From: Pseudanabaenaceae cyanobacterium SKYG29
GTDB lineage: Bacteria > Cyanobacteriota > Cyanobacteriia > Pseudanabaenales > Pseudanabaenaceae
Assembly: GCA_025055675.1 (NCBI GenBank)
Contig: JANWWT010000002.1
Span: forward strand, 1 to 64,000
Direction of reading: 5' to 3'
DNA length: 64,000 nucleotides
Shown here: piece after piece, positions 18,054 to 28,295 of the stretch
How positions within the stretch are numbered: the first letter of the stretch is position 1
How the letters are laid out: each line of letters starts with the position of its first letter
Program-made: the position numbers and the translations under genes
The notes under the pieces: model-generated
What the model was told of the DNA's origin: nothing
The model's input: the letters and a program-made list of their open reading frames with translations, nothing else
The model's database searches: none

Positions 18054-19939
18054 AGCTGGGGTACGTACTGGGGTTTATCGGGGACAACCGTGTACTCTGC
18101 CACAATCTGACGGAATTCGTCGCCGCTCATCGTCTCCCGGTCAATCAAGATGTCCACTAGCCGATCGATGACTGCCCGATTGTCTTGGATGATCTGCAGC
18201 GCCTTTTGATAGCACTCTTCCACTATTTCCCGTACTTCCCGATCGATTCTGGCAGCAATGGCATCGGAGTATTCACTGCGCATCATCAACCCCGCCCCCA
18301 AGAAGACTTCCGTATTTTGTCCCTCCAGGGAAATGGGACCCAACTCATCGGACATACCATAACGGGTGACCATCTGCCGTGCCATGGAAGTTACTTGTCG
18401 TAGGTCATTAGCTGCCCCCGTGGTGATCTCCTCCTTGCCAAAGACTACCTCCTCCGCTGCTCTACCACCCAAGGCGGCGGTAATCCGATCGAGAATCTGT
18501 GCCCGGGAGATCAACATCTGTTCCTCAGGCGGTGCAAACCAAGTCAACCCCGCTGCTTGCCCCCTAGGAATCAAAGTCACCTTCTGGACAGGGTCATGGT
18601 GAGGCAACAAAGTACCAACGATCGCGTGCCCAACTTCATGATAGGCAATTAATCGCTTCGTTTTGCCATCCGTGAGCGCCTTGCCCTCCAAACCAGCTAT
18701 CACCCGATCGATGGCATCATCAATCTCTGCCATAGTAATTGCCTCTTTCCGGCGCCGCGCGGTAAGGATAGCTGCCTCATTCAACAGGTTAGACAGATCA
18801 GCCCCCGTAAATCCAGGTGTACGTCTTGCGATCGCCTCTAAAGATACCTCTTCCGCCAACTTCTTGCCCTTGGCATGGACTTTGAGCACCTGTAACCTGC
18901 CCTTGATGTCCGGTGGGTCAACCACAATCTGCCGATCGAAACGCCCAGGACGCAACAGTGCCGCATCTAGGACATCGGGACGGTTAGTAGCCGCAATCAC
19001 AATTACGCCCGTATTTCCCTCAAAGCCGTCCATCTCCGTCAAAATCTGGTTGAGGGTCTGTTCCCGCTCATCGTTGCCACCGCCAATACCAGCTCCCCGC
19101 TGCCGACCAACGGCATCAATTTCATCGATAAAGATGATACAGGGAGCATTTTCCTTAGCTTTGCGGAACAAATCCCGTACGCGGGAAGCCCCTACCCCCA
19201 CAAACATCTCCACAAATTCGGAGCCAGACACTGAGAAGAAAGGTACACCAGCTTCCCCAGCGATCGCCTTTGCCAACAGAGTTTTACCAGTCCCCGGCGG
19301 TCCGATGAGGAGCACACCCTTGGGAATCTTCGCCCCCACCGCTGTAAATCGCTCTGGCTTTTTGAGGAAAGTCACCACTTCCTGTAATTCCTCTTTGGCT
19401 TCCTCAATCCCTGCCACATCATCAAACTTCACCCCCGTTTGGGCATCCATGGAAAAGCGCGCCTTGGACTTGGCAAAATCAATAGCTTGTCCTGGACCAC
19501 CGAGCTGATTGGAGCGGCGGAACAAAAATAGCAATCCACCCACTAGCGCTAGGGGAAAGAATAAATTGCTAATAAAATTCCACACGGCGGCATTATTGCT
19601 GGGAGGATAGACCGCCAAGTCCACACCATTTGCCTTCAACTTTTCCAGTAGGCTAGGGGCATACAGAGGTAAATCCACCCGCGCCCGCAATTCCCGGTTC
19701 TCTAGTTGGGGGTCAGCTACTGCCACTACCGCCGTCCTGCCGCCATCGAAAATATCCACCCGCCGCACCAAATGACGATCGAGATACTCCAAAAAACGAC
19801 CATAGGCAATTCGGGTATTCGCCGCATTGATGGGGGGCAGAGCCACCTGGGGACGAGCTAAAAGGGTTTGCCACAGAAAAAATACAATAACCGCGACTGG
19901 TAACAACCACAGGACAAAAGTACGCCAGGAAAATTTCAT
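18050..19939 (-). CDS. ftsH: ATP-dependent zinc metalloprotease FtsH
   Basis: The 629-residue membrane-anchored AAA protease has an N-terminal helix (about 8-27), an extracytoplasmic domain, and a second helix near 113-136. The AAA module follows, with [19 protein letters not shown] (Walker A), [16 protein letters not shown] (Walker B) and the second region of homology [19 protein letters not shown]. The protease domain carries HEVGH as the zinc site. In cyanobacteria FtsH paralogues degrade damaged photosystem II proteins or regulators; length and layout fit a thylakoid-type paralogue, but which one cannot be told. The gene is divergent from dnaK, with about 115 bases between start codons. 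Confidence 0.96.
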   Translation of the reverse strand: MKFSWRTFVLWLLPVAVIVFFLWQTLLARPQVALPPINAANTRIAYGRFLEYLDRHLVRRVDIFDGGRTAVVAVADPQLENRELRARVDLPLYAPSLLEKLKANGVDLAVYPPSNNAAVWNFISNLFFPLALVGGLLFLFRRSNQLGGPGQAIDFAKSKARFSMDAQTGVKFDDVAGIEEAKEELQEVVTFLKKPERFTAVGAKIPKGVLLIGPPGTGKTLLAKAIAGEAGVPFFSVSGSEFVEMFVGVGASRVRDLFRKAKENAPCIIFIDEIDAVGRQRGAGIGGGNDEREQTLNQILTEMDGFEGNTGVIVIAATNRPDVLDAALLRPGRFDRQIVVDPPDIKGRLQVLKVHAKGKKLAEEVSLEAIARRTPGFTGADLSNLLNEAAILTARRRKEAITMAEIDDAIDRVIAGLEGKALTDGKTKRLIAYHEVGHAIVGTLLPHHDPVQKVTLIPRGQAAGLTWFAPPEEQMLISRAQILDRITAALGGRAAEEVVFGKEEITTGAANDLRQVTSMARQMVTRYGMSDELGPISLEGQNTEVFLGAGLMMRSEYSDAIAARIDREVREIVEECYQKALQIIQDNRAVIDRLVDILIDRETMSGDEFRQIVAEYTVVPDKPQYVPQL

Positions 19940-20055
19940 ATCACGCCTGCTTTATTAAACTTAATCTATTATGCAGGATCACTCCTGGTGGGCATACTGT
20001 CTCTAGGCAGACTGTAGGATGTTAGTATAAATAGTGAGTGCTGTTAAGGAACGTA

Positions 20056-22029
20056 ATGGGCAGAGTAGTAGGCATAGACTTGGGGACAACTAATTCCGTA
20101 ATTGCCGTGATGGAAGGGGGTAAACCCCTGGTGATTCCCAATGCAGAAGGCAGCCGCACTACTCCTTCGGTGGTGAGTTTTACCAAAGACGGGGAACGTC
20201 TGATCGGGCAAATGGCAAGACGACAGGCGGTCCTAAATCCGGAGAACACCTTTTATTCTGTCAAGCGCTTCATCGGTAGGCGGTACAGTGAACTGAGCAA
20301 GGATGCGAAAAAAGTTGCCTACACTATCCGCAGAGACGAAAACGACATGGTGAAAATTCGTTGTCCCCGCCTCGATCGGGATTTTGCCCCAGAGGAAATA
20401 TCAGCAATGGTGTTGCGCAAACTGGTGGAGGATGCCACGCGTTTTTTGGGGGAGAAGATCACAGGGGCAGTGATTACTGTACCCGCCTACTTCAATGATT
20501 CCCAACGACAAGCAACAAAGGATGCGGGGCGGATTGCGGGTTTAGAGGTTAAGCGCATCATCAACGAACCTACGGCTGCTTCCCTGGCCTACGGTTTGGA
20601 CAAAAAAAGACAACAGAAGATTTTGGTTTTTGACCTAGGGGGAGGCACGTTTGATGTCTCTCTGTTGGAAGTGGGGGATGGTTTGTTTGAAGTCAAAGCT
20701 ACCAGTGGGGACAGTCAATTGGGAGGAGACGATTTTGACAAAGCTATAGTCAACTGGCTGGCAGAAGAGTTCAAAGCCCAGGAAGGTATTGATTTACTGA
20801 AAGAAAGACAAGCCCTGCAACGACTGACGGAAGCAGCAGAAAAGGCAAAGATTGAGTTATCTACCCTGGGGGCAACGGAAATTAACTTACCCTTTATTAC
20901 AGCCACCCCGGACGGACCTTTGCATCTGGAACGGACATTAAAACGATCGCAATTTGAACGCCTCTGTCAAGATTTACTCGATCGTCTATACGAACCTGTG
21001 GAAAGGGTGTTAAAGGATGCCCAGTGGAGTCCTCGGCAAATTGATGAGGTAGTATTGGTGGGGGGAGCAACACGGATTCCCGCTGTGCAAGCGGTGGTGG
21101 AAGATTTAATTGGTAAAAAGCCCAACCAATCCGTCAATCCCGATGAGGTAGTGGCAGTGGGGGCAGCCATCCAAGCAGCGATTCTGGCGGGAGAAGTGCG
21201 GGATGTTTTACTGCTGGATGTGATCCCTCTATCCCTGGGGGTAGAAACCTACGGCGGTGTGATGAAGAAAATCATTCCCCGCAACACGACAATACCAACG
21301 AGACGATCGGATATTTTTACGACGGCAGAAGACAATCAAACCTCGGTGGAAATTCACATCCTGCAAGGGGAGCGGGATTTAGCTCAATATAACAAGTCCC
21401 TGGGCAGATTCAAGCTCAGTGGTCTGTCACCCCAACCCAGGGGGATGGCGCAGGTAGATGTGACCTTTGACATCAATGCGGACGGGATTTTATCCGTATC
21501 TGCCACCGATCGGCGCACAGGCATAGAAAGGAGAGTGACAATCAAAGGGGCTTCCACCCTCGATGAAGCAGAGGTGCAGAGAATGATCGAAGAAGCTGAA
21601 CGCTTCGCTGAACAAGACCGGGCCCGCCGTGAACGGATTGAGAAAATCAACAGAGCCGATCGCTTAATCAGCACTGCGGAACAACAACTGAAAGAAATTG
21701 CCCTGGATTTCAATGTACGTTTAAGCTACGAACAGCGGAAAGAGGTTGAGCAGTTGATTAAGAATTTGCAGGAAGCGATCGATAAAGAGGACGACTATCT
21801 GTTAGATGTAGGACAGGCAAAACTACAGGAAGCTCTCTATCGGATCAGCCAAGAAGTCTATCGGGAAAAGGAGGACAAATTCCTGGATGACGAAGAAGAT
21901 GAGAACATCTTGGGAGGGATTCTGGAGGGAATTAGCAACATTGCCAACCGCAATCGTCGCAGCACCCGCCCTGGACGTAAACCTGACACGAGAGTTTCCT
22001 ATGATGAGGATGATGACGACTGGATTTAA
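20056..22029 (+). CDS. dnaK: Molecular chaperone DnaK (probably the DnaK1-type paralogue)
   Basis: The 657-residue Hsp70 begins [21 protein letters not shown]. It carries the phosphate-binding segment [17 protein letters not shown] and the adenosine motif [14 protein letters not shown], and its substrate domain is complete. The C-terminal tail is not the usual EEVK type but acidic and basic ([18 protein letters not shown]). Cyanobacteria have several DnaKs. The arginine-rich early region ([21 protein letters not shown]) and the tail resemble what I remember of Synechocystis DnaK1, but this is a judgement from memory. I chose the ATG at 20056, preceded by AAGGA. No grpE or dnaJ is adjacent. 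The gene end overlaps the next start. Confidence 0.93.
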   Translation: MGRVVGIDLGTTNSVIAVMEGGKPLVIPNAEGSRTTPSVVSFTKDGERLIGQMARRQAVLNPENTFYSVKRFIGRRYSELSKDAKKVAYTIRRDENDMVKIRCPRLDRDFAPEEISAMVLRKLVEDATRFLGEKITGAVITVPAYFNDSQRQATKDAGRIAGLEVKRIINEPTAASLAYGLDKKRQQKILVFDLGGGTFDVSLLEVGDGLFEVKATSGDSQLGGDDFDKAIVNWLAEEFKAQEGIDLLKERQALQRLTEAAEKAKIELSTLGATEINLPFITATPDGPLHLERTLKRSQFERLCQDLLDRLYEPVERVLKDAQWSPRQIDEVVLVGGATRIPAVQAVVEDLIGKKPNQSVNPDEVVAVGAAIQAAILAGEVRDVLLLDVIPLSLGVETYGGVMKKIIPRNTTIPTRRSDIFTTAEDNQTSVEIHILQGERDLAQYNKSLGRFKLSGLSPQPRGMAQVDVTFDINADGILSVSATDRRTGIERRVTIKGASTLDEAEVQRMIEEAERFAEQDRARRERIEKINRADRLISTAEQQLKEIALDFNVRLSYEQRKEVEQLIKNLQEAIDKEDDYLLDVGQAKLQEALYRISQEVYREKEDKFLDDEEDENILGGILEGISNIANRNRRSTRPGRKPDTRVSYDEDDDDWI

Positions 22030-22435
22030 CATTGTCATTTATGACGGTAATTGTAACCTTTGCACTACCTTTGTCAAATTGATGGAAACCATCGATCGGG
22101 GTCGTTTGTTCCGCTATGTACCTATGCAAAAGGAGGAGCTACTGCAAGAATTAGGGGTAAATCCTGAGGAGATGGCCCAGGGAGTGATTTTGTTGGAAGG
22201 CTGGCAGGAGAAGACTGGGCGTAAGTATCAAGGGATGGCAGCGATCGAGCGGATTGGGGAATTATTGCCTGGTTTTCCTCTGCTAGTACAACTTTATAAT
22301 CAAATTCCTGGCGTGAAGCCCCTAGTCACCTCTGGTTATGCTTGGGTCAGAGACCATCGCTATCAACTGTTTGGGCAGTGCCCCATCTATGAGTCCCAAT
22401 ACCCCTTCTGCCGCCCATGTCCGACGTTGCGGTAA
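22013..22435 (+). CDS. DCC-family thiol-disulfide oxidoreductase-like protein
   Basis: The 140-residue protein opens with [18 protein letters not shown], the D-x-x-CxxC signature of the DUF393/DCC family, and continues with a typical short thioredoxin-like core and a C-terminal hydrophobic helix. Members are predicted redox proteins with mostly unknown substrates. Several ATGs cluster at the start (22001-22013) and I chose the last, close behind GAGG. The gene overlaps the end of dnaK by 17 bases and the next hydrolase gene by 19 bases, so the three are probably translated from one message. Confidence 0.82.
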   Translation: MTTGFNIVIYDGNCNLCTTFVKLMETIDRGRLFRYVPMQKEELLQELGVNPEEMAQGVILLEGWQEKTGRKYQGMAAIERIGELLPGFPLLVQLYNQIPGVKPLVTSGYAWVRDHRYQLFGQCPIYESQYPFCRPCPTLR

Positions 22436-23082
22436 TTTTACCTGGCTATCTAGCGGGCAGCGCCGACTATTTTGCCATGGCGGACTACCTCAACCGGCAG
22501 GGAGTGAAAGCTACGGTTGTTCCCCTGCAGTGGTGGGAATGGTTACCTACAGTGGGGGGCAGGTCGGTTGTGCCCATCCTCGATCGTCTACACCAAACTG
22601 TGCAACAAGTCCGAGACCGTTATCAAACCGACAAGGTTACCCTGATTGGGCATTCGGCAGGGGGGTGGATTGCCAGGATTTATTTAGGGGAGAAGCCCTA
22701 CTACGATCGGGTGTGGGCAGCTAAGCACTGGGTCAGTCATTTAGTCACCTTGGGGACACCCCATTGCAGTCTGGAACCCTGGACAAAGAGGAATCTGGGC
22801 TTTGTGAATGAAAATTATCCAGGGGCATTTCATCCTGAGGTCAGGTATGTTTGTGTGGCGGGAGAAGCAGTCAAAGGGGAGGACAGTTGGCTTGCCTACC
22901 AGAGTTACAAATTGACAATCGGGGACGGCAACAGCAGCGGCGACGGCATTACCCCAGTGGCAGCAGCCCATCTGGCGGGGGCAACTAATATAGTCATTCC
23001 TGGGGCTAGCCATTCCCCCAAACGCCCACCCTGGTACGGCACAGAGGCAGTCATCGATCGCTGGTTACCCCATCTTTTATAA
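22417..23082 (+). CDS. Alpha/beta hydrolase (lipase-like)
   Basis: The 221-residue protein has the lipase-type start [13 protein letters not shown], the nucleophile elbow [16 protein letters not shown] with Ser in GHSAGG, a TLGTPHCS segment typical of PGAP1/triacylglycerol lipases, an acid candidate in [13 protein letters not shown] and a C-terminal [13 protein letters not shown] histidine. All three catalytic residues therefore seem to be present. The natural substrate is unknown; acyl esters of membrane lipids are one possibility. It lacks a signal peptide. It overlaps the DCC gene by 19 bases and ends 26 bases before ndk. Confidence 0.82.
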   Translation: MSDVAVILPGYLAGSADYFAMADYLNRQGVKATVVPLQWWEWLPTVGGRSVVPILDRLHQTVQQVRDRYQTDKVTLIGHSAGGWIARIYLGEKPYYDRVWAAKHWVSHLVTLGTPHCSLEPWTKRNLGFVNENYPGAFHPEVRYVCVAGEAVKGEDSWLAYQSYKLTIGDGNSSGDGITPVAAAHLAGATNIVIPGASHSPKRPPWYGTEAVIDRWLPHLL

Positions 23083-23108
23083 TGGGCGTGGTCATTTATA
23101 CAAAAGAT

Positions 23109-23558
23109 ATGGAACGCACGTTTATTGCTATCAAGCCAGACGGGGTACAGCGGGGGTTAGTGGGGGAAATTATCCGCCGTTTTGAGAGTAAAGGTTTTGT
23201 GCTGCTGGGTCTAAAGATGGTCAATGTCAGCAAGGAGCTGGCAGAAGAACACTACAGTGTCCACCGTGACCGTCCTTTTTTCCCTGGGCTGGTCAAATTT
23301 ATCACCTCTGGTCCAGTCGTAGCGATGGTCTGGGGTGGGGAGGGGGTGGTGGCAGCCGCCCGCAAAATCATTGGTGCAACTAACCCCCTAACGGCCGAAC
23401 CGGGTACAATTCGGGGGGACTTTGGCGCTAATATCGGGCGTAACATCATCCACGGTTCAGACGCGATCGAAACAGCCCAGCGGGAAATCAGTCTGTGGTT
23501 TAGGGAAGAGGAACTAATTGACTGGCAACCGGCCCTGACTGCCTGGGTGTACGAATAG
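23109..23558 (+). CDS. ndk: Nucleoside diphosphate kinase
   Basis: Ndk balances nucleoside triphosphate pools by transferring phosphate through a phospho-histidine. The 149-residue protein starts [16 protein letters not shown], has [16 protein letters not shown], and contains the active-site segment GRNIIHGSD with the catalytic His. Length and sequence match the family fully. I take the ATG at 23109. An upstream in-frame ATG would add nine unconserved residues. The stop codon abuts the GTG start of the following aminotransferase gene. Confidence 0.97.
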   Translation: MERTFIAIKPDGVQRGLVGEIIRRFESKGFVLLGLKMVNVSKELAEEHYSVHRDRPFFPGLVKFITSGPVVAMVWGGEGVVAAARKIIGATNPLTAEPGTIRGDFGANIGRNIIHGSDAIETAQREISLWFREEELIDWQPALTAWVYE

Positions 23559-24680
23559 GTGTTTGGGGCACGAGTCCGTTCCCTGTGGGCATTAGCCCCA
23601 GATTGTATTTTTCTTAATCATGGCTCCTTTGGGGCAACCCCTATTCCTGTCTTGCAGGCACAGTCCCACTGGCAGCGGGAAATTGAGGGGCAACCAGTGG
23701 CATTTTTAGTCAAGGAACTACTACCCCACCTCGATCGTTCCCGCCTTGCCCTGGCGGAGTTTATCCAGGATGACCCCCATAACTTGGTATTTGTGGACAA
23801 TGCCACCACAGGGATCAATACAGTCTTGCGCTCGTTGTGCTGGCAGCCGGGGGATAAAGTCCTTACCACTAATCACGTCTATGGTGCAGTTAGGCAGGCA
23901 CTGCAGTTTATCAGCGATCGATATGGGGTGGAAATTATTTTTGCTCCTGTTCCTTTTCCCTGTCAGGATATTTTGTCCGTCTTGCTGCCCTGGATTACTG
24001 CCGACTTAAAACTAATTGTCATCGACCACATCACTTCACCAACGGCCTTGGTTTTCCCTATCGCTGCTATCATTGCCCATGCCCACAGTCAGGGAGTACC
24101 TGTTTTAGTCGATGGAGCCCATGCGCCAGGCATGGTGGATTTGAATTTACAGCAATTGGGAGCAGATTGGTACGTAGGGAACTGTCACAAATGGCTCTGC
24201 AGCGCCAAAGGTTGTGCCTTTATTTCCACCCAACCCCAGTGGCAAGAATTTACCCATCCCCTCACCATCTCCCATGGTTACCAAAAAGGCTACCAGCAGG
24301 AATTTAACTGGATGGGTACCAGAGATTTTAGTAGTTGGTTGGCACTGCCAGAAGCGATCGGTTTTTTACAGTCTCTTGGTCTCAGCCACAGCCGTAACTA
24401 CAATCGCGATTTAATTTACCAAGGGGGCAATATCTTGGCAGCCGCACTAGGTACCACCATGACCAGCCGTCCTGAGATTTTTATGCTCACCCTGCCTCTA
24501 CCCGATCGCTGGCAATCCTACTCCCCCCAAGAACTACATGATTGGTTGTGGCAGTCCCATCGCATCGAGGTTCCCGTCATTGCCTGGGAAAACCGACTCT
24601 ACATCAGAATTTCTGCCCAGGTGTACAACGAACCCAGGGATTATGAAACTTTAGCACAGGTTTTACAATCTAAGCTCTAA
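23559..24680 (+). CDS. Class V aminotransferase (isopenicillin-N-epimerase-like)
   Basis: The 373-residue PLP enzyme begins with the family pattern CIFLNHGSFGATPIPVL, continues NATTGINTVLRSL and PVLVDGAHAPGM with the PLP-binding Asp, and has GNCHKWLCSAKGCAFI, whose lysine forms the Schiff base. The C-terminal domain is complete. Similar proteins include isopenicillin N epimerases, cysteine desulfurase-like enzymes and L-cysteine/cystine lyases of cyanobacteria. The exact reaction cannot be read from motifs. The start is a GTG immediately after the ndk stop, with no spacer, so translation is probably coupled. Confidence 0.85.
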   Translation: MFGARVRSLWALAPDCIFLNHGSFGATPIPVLQAQSHWQREIEGQPVAFLVKELLPHLDRSRLALAEFIQDDPHNLVFVDNATTGINTVLRSLCWQPGDKVLTTNHVYGAVRQALQFISDRYGVEIIFAPVPFPCQDILSVLLPWITADLKLIVIDHITSPTALVFPIAAIIAHAHSQGVPVLVDGAHAPGMVDLNLQQLGADWYVGNCHKWLCSAKGCAFISTQPQWQEFTHPLTISHGYQKGYQQEFNWMGTRDFSSWLALPEAIGFLQSLGLSHSRNYNRDLIYQGGNILAAALGTTMTSRPEIFMLTLPLPDRWQSYSPQELHDWLWQSHRIEVPVIAWENRLYIRISAQVYNEPRDYETLAQVLQSKL

Positions 24681-24709
24681 AATACAGACAGACAAAGGGA
24701 GAACAGTGA

Positions 24710-25882
24710 ATGAATGCAGCACTGATGTTAGAAGAAGGGCGGCTGCTGCGGCAACAAGACCGTGCCAGTGCTATCGACTACTACAGTAAACAAATGCAAA
24801 AGGCGGCAGTTTGTCACGATCGGGAACTGTGGTTGGCAAGCACTCTTACTTTGGCATGGGAACTGTTAGAAAGTGGCAAAAGCGATGGTGGACTAATTGC
24901 CCAAACCCTGTCTGTAGCTGACCCCAATGACCCCTATTTACGCCTTGCCCAAGCCCGTCTGCGCATGTCCCAGGGAGACTTTGCTGCTGCCATCGATGTA
25001 TTAACACCTGAGGTGAGCACGATTGATGACCTGGAACTACAGGGACTCCTTGTGGATGCCCTCGCCCAATGCTATGCCATTACCCACCAGTTTGACAAAG
25101 CTAAACCCCTATTCGATCGGGCTATCACTCTCCTCAGTCCCGCCTCTTTCTACTTAGGTTTTAGTTATCTGCATCGGGGGGAGATGTATTTGTTTGCCCA
25201 GGACTTTGACCAGGGAGAGGAAGCAGCCCAGACAGCGATCGAGATTGCTTTGCAAACAGAGGACCATCTTTTGCGGTTTTATGGTCTAGTTTTGCTAGTG
25301 AAGATAGAATTGCAGCGACAGGAATTAGAAGTAGCCTCAAACCTCATCACCGACTGCCAAGAACTGATTGACCCAGCCATCGATCTACTAGAAAGTGTTG
25401 TGCTAGCCCTTTTACAGATAGAAGTTTTCTGTCAGATGGGAGATGCTAAATCGGCAACCTCCCTGTGGGAGTACATTGCACCTCTAGTGGGGCAGTTACA
25501 GGATTGGCGGACACAACAACAGGCTAGCTACATCAAGGCTAGGGTAGGTATTGCCCAAATCAATGCAGGGTTAATTGGGTTGCATGAGGACACAGTAGAA
25601 GAAATAGAAGACATTTTGTTAAATGTGGCAATCGAGTATGAACAACGGCAAATGTATTCCTGTCAAGCCCTAGTCCTCCTCAATGCTGCGGGTCTGTACA
25701 CAATAGCAGCCAAATTGCCAACTCCTTATCAGTTTCGGGGCAAATCCCTCCGTGCCCTAGAACAAGCAGGTGTTCTCCTAGAAAAAGTCGGTTTGAAAAA
25801 CACTCAGCTAGGACGAGCAGTAGAAGAACTCTACGATCGCATACTCGACAATCTGTCTGTCACTGACAACCATCAGCATTAG
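24710..25882 (+). CDS. TPR-like helical protein of unknown function
   Basis: The 390-residue protein is all-helical, with several tetratricopeptide-like helix pairs (for example DPYLRLAQARLRMSQGDFAA, LVDALAQCYAITHQFDKAK and YLHRGEMYLFAQDFDQGEEA). There is no signal peptide or membrane segment, and no second domain. It is probably a cytoplasmic protein-protein interaction scaffold. It lies 29 bases after the aminotransferase gene and ends 9 bases from the convergent TPR gene. GGGAGA precedes the start by about 8 bases. Confidence 0.7.
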   Translation: MNAALMLEEGRLLRQQDRASAIDYYSKQMQKAAVCHDRELWLASTLTLAWELLESGKSDGGLIAQTLSVADPNDPYLRLAQARLRMSQGDFAAAIDVLTPEVSTIDDLELQGLLVDALAQCYAITHQFDKAKPLFDRAITLLSPASFYLGFSYLHRGEMYLFAQDFDQGEEAAQTAIEIALQTEDHLLRFYGLVLLVKIELQRQELEVASNLITDCQELIDPAIDLLESVVLALLQIEVFCQMGDAKSATSLWEYIAPLVGQLQDWRTQQQASYIKARVGIAQINAGLIGLHEDTVEEIEDILLNVAIEYEQRQMYSCQALVLLNAAGLYTIAAKLPTPYQFRGKSLRALEQAGVLLEKVGLKNTQLGRAVEELYDRILDNLSVTDNHQH

Positions 25883-25891
25883 TTATGTTCT

Positions 25892-26926
25892 CTACTCCTG
25901 TATCTGTTCTAGGAGAGAGCGAACTGTAGCCATGGTAGAGGGATCATTGCTGTAAAAAGCAGCAGCTCTTTCTAACATTTGGCGGGCTTCGCTGCGGCGC
26001 TTTTGTTGGACAAAAATTCTCCCTAACTCCAGGTAAGTGGGGGCATCATCGGGAAAACGCTCCAGTAACTGACGATAGGCAACGATCGCTGCCGCTGTGA
26101 AGTTTCTTTGCAATTGGAGATTAGCAATTTTGCGATAAATTTCCCGATTATTGCTATAGCGACTGGCGATCGTGTAGGCAGAAATAGCCCTCTCTAAATC
26201 TCCTTGGACTTCCCAAAGTTTCGCCATTGCCAGATTAGCGCCGCCATGACGGGGGTTGAGTTCCAGTGCTCGCTGGTATTTTTCCTGGGCTTGACGGATT
26301 TGATTTTGCCGCAGAGCAACGTCCCCCAGAGCCACCCACAGGTCGGGGTTGAGGGGAGAAACCCGATCGGCAGTTTGGTAGACCTTTATTGCTTCCTGAA
26401 AGTTCCCTTGCTGCTGCAGGGCATAGCCCAGGCTGAGATAGGCTTTGACATCACGGGGAGAAAGACGAATGACCTGACGATACATCTGTTCCGCCCCCAC
26501 CCAATCCCCCTGCTGGGAGAGGACAAACCCTAGCCCCTTGAAAGCATCGATATTTTTGTTATCCAAACTTAAAACATGGCGGTAGGCATCACCCGCTTCG
26601 TCCAGTTGACGATTCTGTCCTAGAGCAAAGCCGAGGGCTAAGAAAGTAGCAATATTGTTGGGGTCAAGACGGGCAGACTGCTGCAAAACAGCAATGGCTT
26701 CCCCATAGCGCTGACGTTGACTGAGGAGAAAACCAATACTATTGAGAATTTGGGGATTGCGGGGGTCAAGGCGTGCTGCTTGTTGATAGGACTCGATCGC
26801 TGCTTCTACATTTCCCTGTAGCCACTGGCTTCTACCCCGTCTCATCCATTGAGTCACTTGGGGATTAGCTGACAGAGAGGAGGAGCAGACTAATAACAGC
26901 AGACAAGCAAGATAAAAAACACGCAT
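25892..26926 (-). CDS. Exported TPR-repeat protein
   Basis: The 344-residue protein has a signal peptide (RVFYLACLLLLVCSSSLS, cleavage near residue 20) and then about nine consecutive 34-residue TPR units, with the consensus W-LG-Y-A-P seen in repeats such as YRQVIRLSPRDVKAYLSLGY and YQTADRVSPLNPDLWVALGD. The TPR array fills the whole mature chain. Exported TPR proteins in cyanobacteria often help assemble photosynthetic complexes or secretion machines, but no specific partner is suggested here. It is downstream of the DUF3119 gene on the same strand (25 bases). Confidence 0.83.
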   Translation of the reverse strand: MRVFYLACLLLLVCSSSLSANPQVTQWMRRGRSQWLQGNVEAAIESYQQAARLDPRNPQILNSIGFLLSQRQRYGEAIAVLQQSARLDPNNIATFLALGFALGQNRQLDEAGDAYRHVLSLDNKNIDAFKGLGFVLSQQGDWVGAEQMYRQVIRLSPRDVKAYLSLGYALQQQGNFQEAIKVYQTADRVSPLNPDLWVALGDVALRQNQIRQAQEKYQRALELNPRHGGANLAMAKLWEVQGDLERAISAYTIASRYSNNREIYRKIANLQLQRNFTAAAIVAYRQLLERFPDDAPTYLELGRIFVQQKRRSEARQMLERAAAFYSNDPSTMATVRSLLEQIQE

Positions 26927-26951
26927 GACCCTTTTTATCTGTTTACGTTGG

Positions 26952-27329
26952 TTATTTTAACTGATCCTGCGGGCAATGACGGTGCAGGCAGGCACTGAGT
27001 TCATGGACATCAAACAACATTGGTAAAAAATGAATACTCTTCACCTCACGGAAATAAAACAAAATAGGGACAGAGGGATAGAAAATCCGCCATGCTCGCC
27101 AGTCTTGGTAGGGAAAGTGTCTAATTATTTTGTCACCGCGATAAATATCTAAAGCACTGCTAGTAAATACTAAGCGTAGAGTAGCAGCTTGGAACAGCAA
27201 AAACACACCAAACAAAGCCAGCAATCCACTTAGCCAAGGTAAAACAAACCATAGAGGAATGGCTATGCCAGCAATAATAACAGGCAGGGCGTAACTAGGG
27301 GAAATTTGCGTGATTTCAGAAGTAACCAT
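26952..27329 (-). CDS. DUF3119 family membrane protein
   Basis: The 125-residue protein has two closely spaced membrane helices near residues 15-30 and 32-52, followed by a small PH-like strand-rich region with RLVFTSSALDIYRGDKIIRHFPYQDW and a helical tail. This matches DUF3119, a family I know only from cyanobacteria and plastids, with no assigned function. Its start lies 76 bases from the divergently transcribed M48 protease gene, so the two share a control region. Confidence 0.78.
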   Translation of the reverse strand: MVTSEITQISPSYALPVIIAGIAIPLWFVLPWLSGLLALFGVFLLFQAATLRLVFTSSALDIYRGDKIIRHFPYQDWRAWRIFYPSVPILFYFREVKSIHFLPMLFDVHELSACLHRHCPQDQLK

Positions 27330-27405
27330 AGGACTACACCAGGAGGTTTATGGGGAACATAGTAATACTTATTATGGTCAAGGAGACAAACATTTGGGGG
27401 CAACT

Positions 27406-28284
27406 ATGACTAGGCGGTGGCTAAAAGTAGCTATCACTTTCACGGCAATCTTTTTACTTTCTCTGAGTGTTTCTACTCAGACAGCCCAGGCATTTAGCTG
27501 GTTAGATTTTCTATTGCGGGGGGTACAAATTATCCAAATATCTAACATCTCAGAACAGGAGGAGGTAGCTCTAGGGGGGCAGATTGACCAACGGATTCGT
27601 CGCCAGGTGAAAATCAGCAGCAATGCCCAGGCTAATGAACTAGTAAAAACCATCGGTGCAGAGTTAGTCCCCCATTCCGATCGTCCCCAAATTCCCTATA
27701 CGTTCCAGGTAGTAGAAGACCCAGAAATTAACGCCTTTGCTACCCTAGGGGGTTATGTCTATGTTAATACGGGTACGATCGCTGCCGCTGACAACCGCGC
27801 CCAACTGGCAGCAGTAATTGCCCATGAAATTGGACACATTGCCGGCCGACATAGTTTGGAACAGCTGAAGCAGGCAGCTATTGCCGAGGGAATTCTCACT
27901 CTGGTGGGAGCCGACCGCAACGAGTTAGTGCGTCTAGGGACAGCCATTGGCGTTACCTTGCCCCGCAGCCGAGAGGATGAATTTGATGCCGATCGCCGTG
28001 GTCTCTTCAACCTAGCAAGAGCGGGCTACGCTCCCCAAGCCATGCCCAAATTTATGGAAAAGTTAGGCAGTGCAGCGACTGGTCTAGTTGACCTTAATTT
28101 TTTAAGTACCCATCCCCCCGTTCCCGATCGGATTGCCTTCCTCAACAGTTTGATCCAAGAGCATAATCTCCAGGGCAGCAAGGGACTAGATGATGCTAGC
28201 TACCAACAAACCTGGCGGAATTTTCCTGGGGAAGCTCGTCAGAAACGGCAGGGAGGCTCTACACTGAAATTGCGGTTACAGTGA
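27406..28284 (+). CDS. Exported M48-family zinc metalloprotease
   Basis: The 292-residue protein has a signal peptide (residues about 1-30, ending AQA), then an M48 domain. AAVIAHEIGHIAGRH is the HExxH zinc helix, and EDEFDADRRGLFNLARAGY supplies the third zinc ligand. THPPVPDRI is the conserved C-terminal loop. It is related to BepA/LoiP-like periplasmic proteases that handle misfolded envelope proteins, and lacks a TPR domain. I chose the ATG at 27406 because it begins a good signal sequence and follows a G-rich ribosome site. An upstream ATG would add 32 residues without conserved features. Confidence 0.9.
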   Translation: MTRRWLKVAITFTAIFLLSLSVSTQTAQAFSWLDFLLRGVQIIQISNISEQEEVALGGQIDQRIRRQVKISSNAQANELVKTIGAELVPHSDRPQIPYTFQVVEDPEINAFATLGGYVYVNTGTIAAADNRAQLAAVIAHEIGHIAGRHSLEQLKQAAIAEGILTLVGADRNELVRLGTAIGVTLPRSREDEFDADRRGLFNLARAGYAPQAMPKFMEKLGSAATGLVDLNFLSTHPPVPDRIAFLNSLIQEHNLQGSKGLDDASYQQTWRNFPGEARQKRQGGSTLKLRLQ

Positions 28285-28295
28285 AACGGTAGAGA

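Noticed and set aside
18663-19508. Long open frame antisense to ftsH (281 codons)
   Set aside because: The opposite strand encodes a textbook FtsH over the same bases. The antisense frame has Ser/Ala/Pro-rich composition typical of a shadow frame.
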